Of a DNA stretch of 64,000 bases, positions 43,754 to 53,441 are shown in pieces. Position 1 is the stretch's first letter, and every line of letters starts with the position of its first letter. Where the stretch lies: positions 62,001 through 126,000 of the forward strand of contig CAZOEL010000005.1 of NCBI GenBank assembly GCA_964578835.1, read 5' to 3'. A program made the position numbers and the translations under genes. The stretch is from CAZOEL01 sp964578835 (GTDB taxonomy: Bacteria; Desulfobacterota; Syntrophobacteria; Syntrophobacterales; Syntrophobacteraceae). Below the pieces are notes generated by a model. The model ran no database searches. It had not been told where the DNA came from and saw nothing but the letters and a program-made list of their open reading frames with translations.

Positions 43754-44859
43754 GCCGGTTCCGTCCAAGTTCCGTTCTGACGCATTGCCCAAGCCTTGGC
43801 GGGAGCCGAAGGGCCAAGCTCGTGGTACAATTCAAGAAGGCGCTCGCGATGATCATCCATGTCGTTCTCAGACGGCATGTACATAATGCAAGAGCACTGC
43901 TTACAGACATCTTTGTTCCAACGCATTCCCTCAAGCATCGCCATCCGGAAAGCGTGGACTCGCTTCCCATTCCAGATCTCCCACATCGTTTCCTCATGAA
44001 CGTTGCCAACCACCGTCGACATGCTCCAATCAAGCTCACAAACAGAGACATCGCCGTTGAAGTTCAAGACCATTCGGTAAAAAGGATAGGGACACACCAC
44101 TCTATTCTCCTTGAGCGGCACTTCGCCTTCTTGCCCCAACTCCGTCTTGACGCCCAACCGAAAATCGAACTCCTGGCTGTAGGTCCATCCCATGGGATTA
44201 GCGAGCATATGGTCATCGGAAATGCCCTTGAAGTCGCGCCCGAATTTAAGGATTTCTTCTTCGCTAAGGCCAAAGTTGTTAAGCTTTGCCCAAATCTTCA
44301 TGGAAGAACCTTTCCGGTTCCGGACATCAAACAGGAGTGCGGTGTTTGCTCTCACTTTTTCATAGTCGCTCCAAACTACGGTGAGATCCTTATAGCCTTG
44401 GTCTGTCACATGGTTTACCGAGACACGGATAAAATCGACGCCTGAATCCACTATATCTTCGGCGAGCTTCGGCGTGAGCAAAGTCATATTGGTAGTGAGC
44501 CAGATTACTTCGGCTATATCCTTCTGCTTGGCGTATTTGAGCATATCTGCTAGCCGTGGATTAAGCATCGGCTCCCCGTCCTTGTGCAGGAGCAAGACCT
44601 TGACTTTTTCGGGAAACATCGCAAGTTCATCAATGATCTTAGTAAAGAGGCCGAAGTCCATCATTCCTCTGGGACGGCTAAACTTCTCGAGAAGCTCTGG
44701 GTGTCCTGTGGGACAGAACCTGCACTTGAGATTGCAGTGATTGGTTGGATCGATATTGACTAAGTACGGTGTGGAGACGGGCATCACCTCCGGCAGGCAG
44801 ACCCGCTTTCGCTTGGCATTGTATTGGCGGTTAGCTCCCCAGTAGGGTACACTGCTCAT
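43750..44859 (-). CDS. Radical SAM/SPASM protein (paralog 1)
   Basis: The 369-residue protein has the radical SAM motif CNLKCRFCPTG (C-x3-C-x2-C), followed by GEPMLNPRL and TTNMTLL, and a C-terminal region with extra cysteines (VSVCELDW, VCKQCSCI) that fits a SPASM/twitch-type auxiliary [4Fe-4S] site. Start at 44859 follows AAGGAG by five nt. It shares the same order of motifs with the next two genes. SPASM proteins usually modify peptides or sugars; here the glycan context favours a sugar or glycopeptide. Confidence 0.82.
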   Translation of the reverse strand: MSSVPYWGANRQYNAKRKRVCLPEVMPVSTPYLVNIDPTNHCNLKCRFCPTGHPELLEKFSRPRGMMDFGLFTKIIDELAMFPEKVKVLLLHKDGEPMLNPRLADMLKYAKQKDIAEVIWLTTNMTLLTPKLAEDIVDSGVDFIRVSVNHVTDQGYKDLTVVWSDYEKVRANTALLFDVRNRKGSSMKIWAKLNNFGLSEEEILKFGRDFKGISDDHMLANPMGWTYSQEFDFRLGVKTELGQEGEVPLKENRVVCPYPFYRMVLNFNGDVSVCELDWSMSTVVGNVHEETMWEIWNGKRVHAFRMAMLEGMRWNKDVCKQCSCIMYMPSENDMDDHRERLLELYHELGPSAPAKAWAMRQNGTWTEPA

Positions 44860-44903
44860 ATGGGCTCCTTGTTGTGGATGAAATAAAGTCTGCACAAAAT
44901 GAT

Positions 44904-45923
44904 TCAAATTGAATAAATCTGGCGCAGTCTGCTTCTGTAGTTGTCGAGATCGTTCTCTGGAGCGTGTCCTTGCATATACTGGCAGGAGCGGCAGGCTTCG
45001 TACTCCTCTCTTCGGTCCTCTAGATGGGTCATCCTCAGCTTCTTCAATGCCTGTCCTCGCCAAATATCCAAAAGCGGGCGTTCTCTGACATTACCTACCG
45101 AGATGCTCCATGCCCAGTCGACGCAACATGTCGAGACGGAACCTTCGAAATTTATGGCCAATGCATAGAACGGAAACGGGCATACTATCCTGTCCTTTTT
45201 GAGAGACGCCTGGCCGTATCCTCGCTCAGGCGCCATGCCCAAAGTGAAATCGAAGCGGTCCGAAGCGCTCCAACCGGATAAGTCAATCACCTCTATCTCA
45301 TCGCAGATTTCTGAGAAGTCTTCCCGTAATTTCGTAAGCTCATCAATTGAGAGGCCTGAGTTGGCAACTTTGACCTGGATGAAAGGAGCGCTCTTTGGCA
45401 GTTTCGATCTTTCTTCCCATAAGCTCTCAACATTGGCGCGAATAAGATCGTACTGAGAGAAGTTCTGTGTAACTGCGAGATAACCAGCGTCGTGAACATG
45501 TTCCACAGAAATCTGGATTCTGTCGAGTCCAGACCCCGCCAGGCGAATAGCTTTGTCACGCGTGAGCAGGGATGCGTTGGTAGAGAGCTCCACGCGGTCC
45601 GCTACTCGGGCTTCCACAGCAAGGTCTACCATTTTGAGCATTTGTGGGTGTAGTAATGGCTCGCCGTCTTTCCAAAGGCACAGGCGTTTTAGACGGCCGG
45701 GCATAGCTTTCAAGTCCTCGATGATTTTATGGAAAAGCGCCAAGTCCATATGGCCTTTGGGGCGGTTGCGTACGAGTTCGGAATGGCCCGTTGGGCAAAA
45801 GACGCATTTGAAATTGCAAAGATTGCAGGGATCTATCCACAGGGTATAGGGCATAAGGAGTGGCAGTTGATCCGCCAGCACCTTCAAAACCCTTTTTGTG
45901 CTTGAGATGATGGGGTCAGCCAT
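44904..45923 (-). CDS. Radical SAM/SPASM protein (paralog 2)
   Basis: The 339-residue protein has CNFKCVFCPTG, GEPLLHPQM, LSTNASLLT, and C-terminal cysteines STCCVDW and ACRSCQY for an auxiliary cluster. It overlaps the upstream paralog by eight nt. The conserved VCPFPFYALAINFEGSV strand is shared with the other two paralogs. Confidence 0.82.
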   Translation of the reverse strand: MADPIISSTKRVLKVLADQLPLLMPYTLWIDPCNLCNFKCVFCPTGHSELVRNRPKGHMDLALFHKIIEDLKAMPGRLKRLCLWKDGEPLLHPQMLKMVDLAVEARVADRVELSTNASLLTRDKAIRLAGSGLDRIQISVEHVHDAGYLAVTQNFSQYDLIRANVESLWEERSKLPKSAPFIQVKVANSGLSIDELTKLREDFSEICDEIEVIDLSGWSASDRFDFTLGMAPERGYGQASLKKDRIVCPFPFYALAINFEGSVSTCCVDWAWSISVGNVRERPLLDIWRGQALKKLRMTHLEDRREEYEACRSCQYMQGHAPENDLDNYRSRLRQIYSI

Positions 45924-46986
45924 TTTCGGACCCTCTTCCTTCTATTTTTGGGAGTTCATAGATGTCGAGCAGATGGTTGCGCACCTCGTCGAGATCATTC
46001 TCCCATGGAAAGGCCTTGACGGCGGGACAGTCCTGGCAATGCCCTATGGTGTTGCGCTGCCCGCGAAGGTGGATGAGGCGAAATGCGCGTAACTGTTCGC
46101 CATTCCAAATCTGAGGCAGGCTCTGCCTCCGGGTGTCGCCGATGATGTTCTCCCATCGCCATTCTTCGGAGCAGGTGACAACCTCCCCTCTCCATTTTAC
46201 TACCATCACGTAGAACGGATGAGGGCACACGACACGATCGGGCTTGAATGGCGCGCCGCTCGACCCGTACTCAGGCGTGGTTCCCAAGGTAAAGTCCACT
46301 CCCTCTGAGGCGGGCATATCGCCCAATTTCTGGATGTTGAGAAGGTCGCCAATGGGTTGGAAGTCGCGAATGAATTTGTCCTTCTGCTCCTGAGTCAAAC
46401 GGGTATCCATGATCTTCGGGTGAATCTGGAGCTTTAAGCCCCGACGTTCTCGTTCGTTGAATAGATATTCGACGTTTCGACGAACATCTTCATAGCTGGT
46501 GTGGGTTTTGGTTAGGCGTTCGTACCCTTCATCGTCGACGTGTTCTACTGATATGCGGATCATGTCGAAATCAGCGTCTAATAGGGAATCCGCCACCTTG
46601 CGAGTCATCAATGCGGCATTGGTGGTGGTTTGAAGCATCTCAGCAACCTCAGCTTTGCGCGCATAGGCGAGCATTTGCGGAAGTCGAGGATTGAGGAGCG
46701 GTTCTCCTTCATGGTAGAGGTAGAGCCGCTTGAGCTTGTCTGGAAACCCTTTGATGCCATTGATGATGCGGACAAAAAGTTCCCACTCCATCATGCCTTT
46801 AGGTCTCTTGATCTTTCTGAGTAGATGTGGATGACCTGTCGGACAGAACTGACAGGAGAAGTTGCACCTATTGGAAGGATCAATCCCAATCGTATAGGGT
46901 GTCCCTAACGGTAAGTGGGCCGCCAATTTTCTCAGGGTTTTCGACTGCACATATGTTTTCAGTTCCGTTGTTTGCACTGCTAGCAC
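45916..46986 (-). CDS. Radical SAM/SPASM protein (paralog 3)
   Basis: The 356-residue protein has CNFSCQFCPTG, GEPLLNPRL, TTNAALMT, and C-terminal cysteines VTCSEEW and HCQDCPA. It begins with GTG overlapping the rfbH stop, so it is translationally coupled to the CDP-sugar genes. The three paralogs sit head to tail and share the sequence PTGH and a terminal ENDLD motif. Confidence 0.82.
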   Translation of the reverse strand: MLAVQTTELKTYVQSKTLRKLAAHLPLGTPYTIGIDPSNRCNFSCQFCPTGHPHLLRKIKRPKGMMEWELFVRIINGIKGFPDKLKRLYLYHEGEPLLNPRLPQMLAYARKAEVAEMLQTTTNAALMTRKVADSLLDADFDMIRISVEHVDDEGYERLTKTHTSYEDVRRNVEYLFNERERRGLKLQIHPKIMDTRLTQEQKDKFIRDFQPIGDLLNIQKLGDMPASEGVDFTLGTTPEYGSSGAPFKPDRVVCPHPFYVMVVKWRGEVVTCSEEWRWENIIGDTRRQSLPQIWNGEQLRAFRLIHLRGQRNTIGHCQDCPAVKAFPWENDLDEVRNHLLDIYELPKIEGRGSENG

Positions 46987-48347
46987 CTTGCCTCCACGAA
47001 CTCCCTAATTACCTGCGCCATGTAATTCAGCCGGACCTGGTCCATACCTGGGTACACCCCGATCCAGAAGGAGCGCTCCATCAGGGCGTCCGTATGGATC
47101 AATTCGCCAATTATTCGATAGTCCACTCCTTCGCGCAGATTGCGGAAGGCTGGCTGGCGCGCGATATTGCCGGCGAAGAGGTTCCTGGTCTGGATCCTAT
47201 GGGACTCCAGATGGAGCGTCAGTTCGTTGCGCATGAACGCAGCTTCAGGCTTCACCGTAATCAAACACCCGAACCAGCTTGGGTCACTTTCCTCCTGCGC
47301 CTGCTGCAACTGCAAGACAGGGGCAAAAGGCTCCAGAGACTTGGTCAAGAACTCGTGGTTTTTTTGGCGCGCCCGAGTGAAGTCTTCTAACTTGTCCAAC
47401 TGCGCAACGCCGATGGCCGCTTGTAGATCCGTGGCCTTGAGATTGTATCCCATATGGCTGTAGACATACTTATGATCGTATCCGGCCGGCAGAGTCCCGT
47501 GCTGACCTCCGAAGCGTCGTCCACAGGCGTTATCCCTGCCGCTGTCGCAATGACAGTCGCGTCCCCAGTCCCGCAAGGACGCAAGGATTTTCTTCAGGAG
47601 CGGGTCGTCGGTGTATGCTGCTCCACCCTCTCCCGTGGTCATGTGGTGGGGGGGGTAGAAGCTTGATGTCCCTATATGTCCGAAGGATCCGGTGGGCTTG
47701 CCGCGATAGAGGCTTCCCAGCGCATCGCAGTTGTCTTCGATGAGCCAGAGGTTGTGGGCGTGGCAAAAGGACATGACTGCGTCCAGGTCGAAGGGATTCC
47801 CCAGAGTGTGGGCCAGCATGACTGCCCGCGTGCGTTTGCTGAGGGCCGCCTCCAGTTGCCGGACGTCGATGTTTGCGGTTGCGGGATCGACATCCACGAA
47901 CACGGGCGCGCAGCCGTTCTGGACGATGGGCGCTACGGTGGTGGGAAAAGCAGCCGCCACAGTAATAACCTCGTCTCCGGGCCGCACCCGTCGATCTCCC
48001 AGTAAAGGAGAGCACAGAGCCGAGAAGGCCAGCAGGTTGGCGGACGATCCTGAGTTGACCAAGAGAGCCCATCGAACACCCAGTATCTCCGCAAGATGGG
48101 TTTCGAATGCGTGCGAATATCGTCCCCAGGTCAACCAGAATTCGAGCGAAGCATCCACTAGATTGCACATCTCTTGCTCGTCGAAAATTCTTCCAGCATA
48201 GTCGATTCGATCGCTTCCCGGCACAAAAGGCTTAGGATGCCCATATTCTTCGCGGTAGTACTGGCGCGTCAACTCGAGGATCTGTTCTCTCAATTCCTGA
48301 TTGCGCTGTCCAGAGCTCAATTTTTTATCCAATGGCGCATTAGCCAT
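46980..48347 (-). CDS. rfbH: CDP-4-keto-6-deoxyglucose 3-dehydratase RfbH (E1)
   Basis: The 455-residue protein is a DegT-fold enzyme with His234 in place of the PLP lysine (FYPPHHMTTGEGG). It also has the [2Fe-2S] motif of E1 enzymes: Cys207, Cys265, Cys267 and Cys275, spaced C-x57-C-x1-C-x7-C exactly. Also typical is YDHKYVYSHMGYNLK. It removes the C3 hydroxyl of CDP-4-keto-6-deoxyglucose, normally with an E3 reductase that is not in this window. Together with rfbF and rfbG it makes the CDP-3,6-dideoxyhexose precursor. Confidence 0.95.
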   Translation of the reverse strand: MANAPLDKKLSSGQRNQELREQILELTRQYYREEYGHPKPFVPGSDRIDYAGRIFDEQEMCNLVDASLEFWLTWGRYSHAFETHLAEILGVRWALLVNSGSSANLLAFSALCSPLLGDRRVRPGDEVITVAAAFPTTVAPIVQNGCAPVFVDVDPATANIDVRQLEAALSKRTRAVMLAHTLGNPFDLDAVMSFCHAHNLWLIEDNCDALGSLYRGKPTGSFGHIGTSSFYPPHHMTTGEGGAAYTDDPLLKKILASLRDWGRDCHCDSGRDNACGRRFGGQHGTLPAGYDHKYVYSHMGYNLKATDLQAAIGVAQLDKLEDFTRARQKNHEFLTKSLEPFAPVLQLQQAQEESDPSWFGCLITVKPEAAFMRNELTLHLESHRIQTRNLFAGNIARQPAFRNLREGVDYRIIGELIHTDALMERSFWIGVYPGMDQVRLNYMAQVIREFVEARC

Positions 48348-49434
48348 GAACTGTTACTCCGGCTTCCTCATTGCCTACAAGGCCATGATGCTCCCTTATT
48401 TGCTTCAGGGTGTATTCTTGCATATCTTTGCCCTGCAAGTACGCTAAATGCCAATCTACAGTTCTGGCAAGCGCCTCGTCGAGGTTCCAGGTTGGCCTCC
48501 ATCTCAAGAATGCTCTCGATTTTGAGCTGTCGAGCTTGAGATGGCGCGCTTCGTGAGCCTCTGCCCGCAGGCTGGTTTCCCATACAGCTCGACTTCCCCA
48601 ACAAGCAGCCAGTTTGTTTAGCAACTGCTCGACTGTCTTCATATCGGTTTCGTCAGGTCCAAAATTCCAGGCTTCATCTCCGCTTCCTTCAACGAGACGT
48701 TGGGCCAGCAGCAGATAGCCGGCGAGAGGCTCCAACACATGTTGCCATGGGCGTATTGCAAATGGAGAGCGGACGTTCAGCACGGCGCCCTGCTCCCATG
48801 CTTTCAGCGCATCGGGAACAAGTCGGTGAGGAGCCCAGTCTCCGCCGCCGATGACGTTGCCTGAACGAACGCTTGCAACTTTGGCGCGCTCAGCAAAGAA
48901 AGACTTTCTCCATGCGGTTGTCACTAGCTCAGCGCACGCCTTGCTTGCCGAATATGGGTCACTCCCTCCCAACGCCTCATTCTCTCGATAGGACCAAAGC
49001 CATTCCTTGTTCTCATAACACTTGTCGCTCGTCACCACGACAACAGCATTCACGGAATCGCAATGACGAACAGCTTCCAGGAGATTTGCCGTACCGAGGA
49101 CGTTGACCGCAATTGTGTGTATGGGATTACTATAGGATGAGAGAACGAGTGGCTGGGCTGCAAAATGGAATACGATTTCAGGCGAAGCTTCTACCATGGA
49201 CTCGGTGAGGGCGCTGTTGTCGAGTACGTCTCCATGGATAGAGGTCATTTTGTCTCCAACCCGAGCAACAGTAAAAAGATTTGGCTCAGTTGGAGGGTCT
49301 AGCGAGTAGCCTGTCGCCACCGCCCCCATACTTTGAAGCCAAAGGGACATCCAGCCGCCTTTGAAGCCTGTATGGCCAGTAATGAAAACGGACTTGCCGC
49401 GCCAGAATTTTTTGTCTATTCCCATAATTTCCAT
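48340..49434 (-). CDS. rfbG: CDP-glucose 4,6-dehydratase
   Basis: The 364-residue extended SDR has the NAD site VFITGHTGFKGGWMSLWL and HFAAQPLV, with Tyr-xxx-Lys in DPYSASKACAEL. It matches RfbG and makes CDP-4-keto-6-deoxyglucose in the cytoplasm. Its stop overlaps the start of rfbH; its start overlaps the end of rfbF. Confidence 0.94.
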   Translation of the reverse strand: MEIMGIDKKFWRGKSVFITGHTGFKGGWMSLWLQSMGAVATGYSLDPPTEPNLFTVARVGDKMTSIHGDVLDNSALTESMVEASPEIVFHFAAQPLVLSSYSNPIHTIAVNVLGTANLLEAVRHCDSVNAVVVVTSDKCYENKEWLWSYRENEALGGSDPYSASKACAELVTTAWRKSFFAERAKVASVRSGNVIGGGDWAPHRLVPDALKAWEQGAVLNVRSPFAIRPWQHVLEPLAGYLLLAQRLVEGSGDEAWNFGPDETDMKTVEQLLNKLAACWGSRAVWETSLRAEAHEARHLKLDSSKSRAFLRWRPTWNLDEALARTVDWHLAYLQGKDMQEYTLKQIREHHGLVGNEEAGVTVHG

Positions 49435-50195
49435 GGCGCCTCACCTGACTGCCAGATCTTTTCAAGTTCTGCCTTATCCCTCATGGCGTCCATGCACTTC
49501 CAGAAGCCATGATGCTTGTAGGCCACAAGCTGAGAGTCTTCACACAGCTTATCAAGAGGGCTTTCCTCCCACATTTGCGCATCGGCATCGGGGGGCAGGT
49601 AAGAGAAGACCTTCGAATTGAGGACGAAATACCCACCGTTGATCCAACCGCCGTCTCCCATTGGTTTTTCATTGAAGCTCGTGACTCGATGGTCGTTTTC
49701 AACACCAAGAAGACCAAACCTTCCGGCCGGCTGAACTGCAGTCACAGTGGCGATCTTTCCATGAGAACGGTGAAAATCTAACAACGCTCTGAGATTGACA
49801 TCGGCAAGCCCATCTCCGTAGGTAAGGAAGAAGTCTTCCTTGCCGAGGTATCGTTCAACGCGTTTAAGCCGCCCTGCGGTGCCGGTCATGAGTCCAGTTT
49901 CAACAAGCGTGATACGGAAGTTTTCCGTATTGGAGCTATGAACCTCATAGCTATTGGTTTGCAGATTGATCGTCACATCTGAATTATACAGGTAGTAATT
50001 CAAAAAGTACTCTTTGACCAGATAACTCTTGTAGCCCAGGCAGATAATGAAGTCGTTGAAGCCGTGACTTTCGAAGATCTTCATAATGTGCCATAGGATT
50101 GGCTTTTCTCCGATTTCGATCATCGGCTTTGGCTTGAGGTGTGATTCCTCTGAAATCCTCGTGCCAAGACCACCTGCAAATATGACGACTTTCAT
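49416..50195 (-). CDS. rfbF: Glucose-1-phosphate cytidylyltransferase
   Basis: The 259-residue protein starts with the nucleotidyltransferase signature VIFAGGLGTRISEESHLKPK and continues with PILWHIMKIF, matching RfbF. It makes CDP-glucose from CTP and glucose-1-phosphate and opens the CDP-dideoxyhexose route. GAGGA precedes the ATG by eight nt. Confidence 0.95.
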   Translation of the reverse strand: MKVVIFAGGLGTRISEESHLKPKPMIEIGEKPILWHIMKIFESHGFNDFIICLGYKSYLVKEYFLNYYLYNSDVTINLQTNSYEVHSSNTENFRITLVETGLMTGTAGRLKRVERYLGKEDFFLTYGDGLADVNLRALLDFHRSHGKIATVTAVQPAGRFGLLGVENDHRVTSFNEKPMGDGGWINGGYFVLNSKVFSYLPPDADAQMWEESPLDKLCEDSQLVAYKHHGFWKCMDAMRDKAELEKIWQSGEAPWKLWE

Positions 50196-50228
50196 GGGAA
50201 CATTCCTCTAGATCGTCTCCTGTGGAGC

Positions 50229-51494
50229 CTAAAGTTCTTGGCGGGTTGATAGTAGCGGCGGCGACGCATCTCTATTGGTGGTATTTTCAAAGCAATCTGG
50301 CGCCTGCTGGTTACTCAGTTTTTTCAATAGACATTTGGCAATGAATTCCTGGAACTTGGAAGGATGGAAATACGTTTCCCATACGACTCGATTAGTAAGG
50401 CATTTGGACAATAGGGAAGCAGTTGTCTCTTTCTTGAACCATGATGAAATGATTGGTCCGATGTCGCCTATCTGAGCTTCAGGGATTCTGATAATGAGTG
50501 AGTCCCAGTTGATTTCGTCCTCTAAAGGGAGCACGCATTCATCAGAGACAAGAATAGGGATTCGTCCCATGCTCATTGCTTCGAAAAACCTAATCGAATT
50601 CAAACCGGTTCCACGCGGACAGAGAATGCTGATGGACTGCCTCGATATTTTCCGAAAGAGATTCTCTCTTCCGGAAAGAACCTGATGATCTGAGTGATGC
50701 CAATGGAATCTGTCAGTCACATCCAAATAGATGCTGAGATCGCTCTCTTGCTGAAGGTGCTCGATAAGAGATATTATAAGAGAAGGCCGTATTTTATGAC
50801 TGCCAATATAACCCACAAAACTAGAATGATAAAGAATTTTGGATGGAATATCGCCTTTGCCTGCGTCAGGGATCCAATGGGGGCAGGAGACAGAGTTTGC
50901 GCCAGATTTGCCGTTGTTTATGCTCTGATTGAATAAAACACACTTCAGGCCAAACGGACCGGACCAATCATGATGAACAAAAAAAACGTGTTTCTCTTCC
51001 GCTCCACTGTAAAAAGGCAGGCTGGTGATGAAATCGACGACTTTTGTATTCCCATTGGGATCATCGACATGGCCTGGTATGTCGCCGGTGATGCCGCATC
51101 TGTAGACAAGCCAGCTCAAATTCAAAGGAAAAATAATGAAATCGGCTTCTTCTGGACTGTTAACTATTCGGTATAAGTCTTTATCTGGGTGTATGAATGA
51201 TATCAGGGACGGCGTGAATGTCGCATCAAACCTATCGCAGGGGACATATTTGGAAATTGGGGCATAAAGTCGGGAAAGAGGAAAATCCTTTCCTGGTCGA
51301 TAAAAATACAGGCGTATTCTCCGTTTTTGTTTCAAAACATATGAACGATAATTACCGGATTGTATTGGCATGTCACCATACTTTAGATGAGTAACGCGAC
51401 AAAGATAAGGAATCCAGAAGCGAGTTCCGATGGGCCAGAGCATTTCCTTCCTGATGCATTCCTGGTCAAGGGGTATGGGGGTGCGGATCCACAA
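50229..51494 (-). CDS. Exostosin-family (GT47-like) glycosyltransferase
   Basis: The protein is about 421 residues. The C-terminal part reads ILCPRGTGLNSIRFFEAMSMGRIPILVSDE, characteristic of exostosin-like GT-B proteins. The N-terminal part is less conserved. The start is uncertain: TTG at 51494 lacks a good ribosome site, ATG at 51443 has AGGAAGG very close. Base use is A+T-rich compared with the neighbouring rfb genes. Confidence 0.75.
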   Translation of the reverse strand: MWIRTPIPLDQECIRKEMLWPIGTRFWIPYLCRVTHLKYGDMPIQSGNYRSYVLKQKRRIRLYFYRPGKDFPLSRLYAPISKYVPCDRFDATFTPSLISFIHPDKDLYRIVNSPEEADFIIFPLNLSWLVYRCGITGDIPGHVDDPNGNTKVVDFITSLPFYSGAEEKHVFFVHHDWSGPFGLKCVLFNQSINNGKSGANSVSCPHWIPDAGKGDIPSKILYHSSFVGYIGSHKIRPSLIISLIEHLQQESDLSIYLDVTDRFHWHHSDHQVLSGRENLFRKISRQSISILCPRGTGLNSIRFFEAMSMGRIPILVSDECVLPLEDEINWDSLIIRIPEAQIGDIGPIISSWFKKETTASLLSKCLTNRVVWETYFHPSKFQEFIAKCLLKKLSNQQAPDCFENTTNRDASPPLLSTRQEL

Positions 51495-51572
51495 CTATTT
51501 GTCGTTTGAGCTGTTGTCTGCATTCCGCCATCAGAAAACAAATGTCAACTAACCAGGCAGGGGGAGAATCAA

Positions 51573-53069
51573 TTATGGCCGCCCCTCAATCAACCGTTGT
51601 ACTTTGAAAACCTTCGTTTGCGGGAAATCATACGCGCCGAAAATCTTGGCGGCGTTGCTGAAGCAGTCAATAGCGCTCTGCAAGTCTCCATGTTTGGAGA
51701 ATTCCTCGCCTGAGAGCATCCATGCTTTTATGGATCTCGGATTTTTCTTTACGGCTGTCTGCAAAGATCCCCAGGTGTCGCCGGCGCAGTAAGCTCCAAG
51801 AAGGTCAGGCAAATAGTTGTTTGGCTCAAGTTTGGATGCTTCATGAAAGAGCGCCCTACAGGATTCTGCCGATTCCGAATCCTGGCTTCTTGTTAATCCT
51901 ACACGGAGAAGGAGTTCAAAACGGGTCGGAAGAAGCATGAGATGTCGCCCATTCTTTACGGACGTCCATTGGCTGGCTGTCTTTTCAAAGCGCTCCTCTA
52001 GCTTACTCTCTTTTTTGCCTGATGACGGTAGCATATTCCTGTAAAAAGCTATTCTCTCATGGATTCGATACTTGAACAGCCTCTCTCTTACTACGTATTC
52101 GCGGGCAGCCATGGATATGCGGACTCGCAGAGAAATGTCGTTTGACACATTCTCAAGGATTCTCAAGAGGTTGTCGTGATCTTCAAACAAGAAGCCGTTG
52201 CAGCCGTGCCGAACAACGGAGCTATATGCCTGCGCAGCCTGCATGATGGGGACTACTCCATGAGCGGCATATTCAATGAATTTGACATCTGATCTACAGG
52301 AATTGAATCCGGACTGCTGAAGAGGCGCGATGCCAATATCGATTGATTTGAGGAATTCATAGTAGTCGAGCAATGAGCCTGTAGGGAAACGCTTCTTGCG
52401 GTCGGAGGGGAGAGCGTCGAAAAGCTCCCAGATCTTATCGGCGCACATCAGATGTAGGGCAACGTCCTCTCTCGACATGATCCAGCTAATTACGGCGTCG
52501 GAGACGCTCCTCATATCTTCCAGATGGCCGAAGGAGCCTCCCCAGCCGATGATTGTCTTCGAATTCCTGGCGTGTCTTCGCTCTTCTGGAAGCGTCAGGA
52601 TGTGGTTTGGGAAGACTGCGGCGAGCGGGTTGAGGCGTCCGTATTTGCATTTGAGCTCTTCGCTGCTGAACTGCAATGCGTCGCAATAGCCGGCCAACGT
52701 TTCGAGGAGGCGGGTGTTCTCCGGATTCTGGTAAAAGGAATGCACCGGGTTCCATGGAGGGATGGCGGAAAAATCATCATTCAACTCATAAACGGTTGGC
52801 TTTCCATGCTGCTTGCGATCGTAAACGAGCGGCAGGACGTCTGGGTCGCAGATGCTGTTGAGCACCAGGATATCGGCGTCCAACATGATTTGCTCTTTTC
52901 CCGGGTGGAAATTAGTCAGGTTCACTGTGTAGACGCCCTTCTCTTGAGCCATCGCGAGTCCGGGGGCGTAGGTCCTGTAGTAAAAGTCACCTCCCTGCTC
53001 GTTTTGGGGAACATCGACTTGAACGATGAGAAGCGACTTTTTTGCTTGTTCCGTCATTCTAATCGCCAC
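51573..53069 (-). CDS. GT-B glycosyltransferase (group 1-like)
   Basis: The protein is about 498 residues. The group-1-like part at about 220-330 includes FIEYAAHGVVPIMQAAQAYSS. The C-terminal part is TPR-like (LFHEASKLEPNNYLPDLLGAY). Start is GTG at 53069 or ATG at 53057; no clear ribosome site separates them. It is the first gene of the minus-strand glycan run, and no convincing promoter was found just upstream. Confidence 0.75.
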   Translation of the reverse strand: MAIRMTEQAKKSLLIVQVDVPQNEQGGDFYYRTYAPGLAMAQEKGVYTVNLTNFHPGKEQIMLDADILVLNSICDPDVLPLVYDRKQHGKPTVYELNDDFSAIPPWNPVHSFYQNPENTRLLETLAGYCDALQFSSEELKCKYGRLNPLAAVFPNHILTLPEERRHARNSKTIIGWGGSFGHLEDMRSVSDAVISWIMSREDVALHLMCADKIWELFDALPSDRKKRFPTGSLLDYYEFLKSIDIGIAPLQQSGFNSCRSDVKFIEYAAHGVVPIMQAAQAYSSVVRHGCNGFLFEDHDNLLRILENVSNDISLRVRISMAAREYVVRERLFKYRIHERIAFYRNMLPSSGKKESKLEERFEKTASQWTSVKNGRHLMLLPTRFELLLRVGLTRSQDSESAESCRALFHEASKLEPNNYLPDLLGAYCAGDTWGSLQTAVKKNPRSIKAWMLSGEEFSKHGDLQSAIDCFSNAAKIFGAYDFPQTKVFKVQRLIEGRP

Positions 53070-53441
53070 TTGGGGAAAGAGGTCTTCTCAGTATCGGAGA
53101 ATAAGCCTCCGGCAATCTCGGGGCGCTGCGCTTTTGATTAATGGATTGGAATGAGCCAGTCCATCCCTGCAGCCCCTAGCCTGTTTTCCGCTTGTTTGTG
53201 AAAGGGATTTATCTCTGCTTGCGAGCAAATTGCGTTCAAACGCGCTCTTTGACCTCTCCGAGCTGTGGTGGCCGTCGGACACTATCGCGCATCCCGCAAC
53301 GCTCGCTCAGGATGATTTGCAAGTAGTGTGCCTCTGGGGAATCATGCGGTTTTGTTGAGAATCCCTTTGATTGCTCGAAAAGGTGGGTGTTTCCTTTGTC
53401 ATAGGAGCATTTTCCGGATGGTCTCATGAGGATTTTGCCCT
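53070..53441. other. Intergenic stretch upstream of the glycan cluster
   Basis: About 370 bp before the MITE-like element. A TCCGATAC-like sequence occurs near 53090 but lacks a matching -35 box. No gene or RNA with support was seen. A promoter for the 21-gene run should lie here or inside the element. Confidence 0.4.

Noticed and set aside
47530..48168. A 212-codon frame inside rfbH
   Set aside because: It is a shadow frame of the well-supported rfbH gene on the same strand.
53085..53105. TCCGATAC before the first glycan gene as a sigma-28 promoter
   Set aside because: The sequence 12 nt upstream does not resemble TAAAGTTT.
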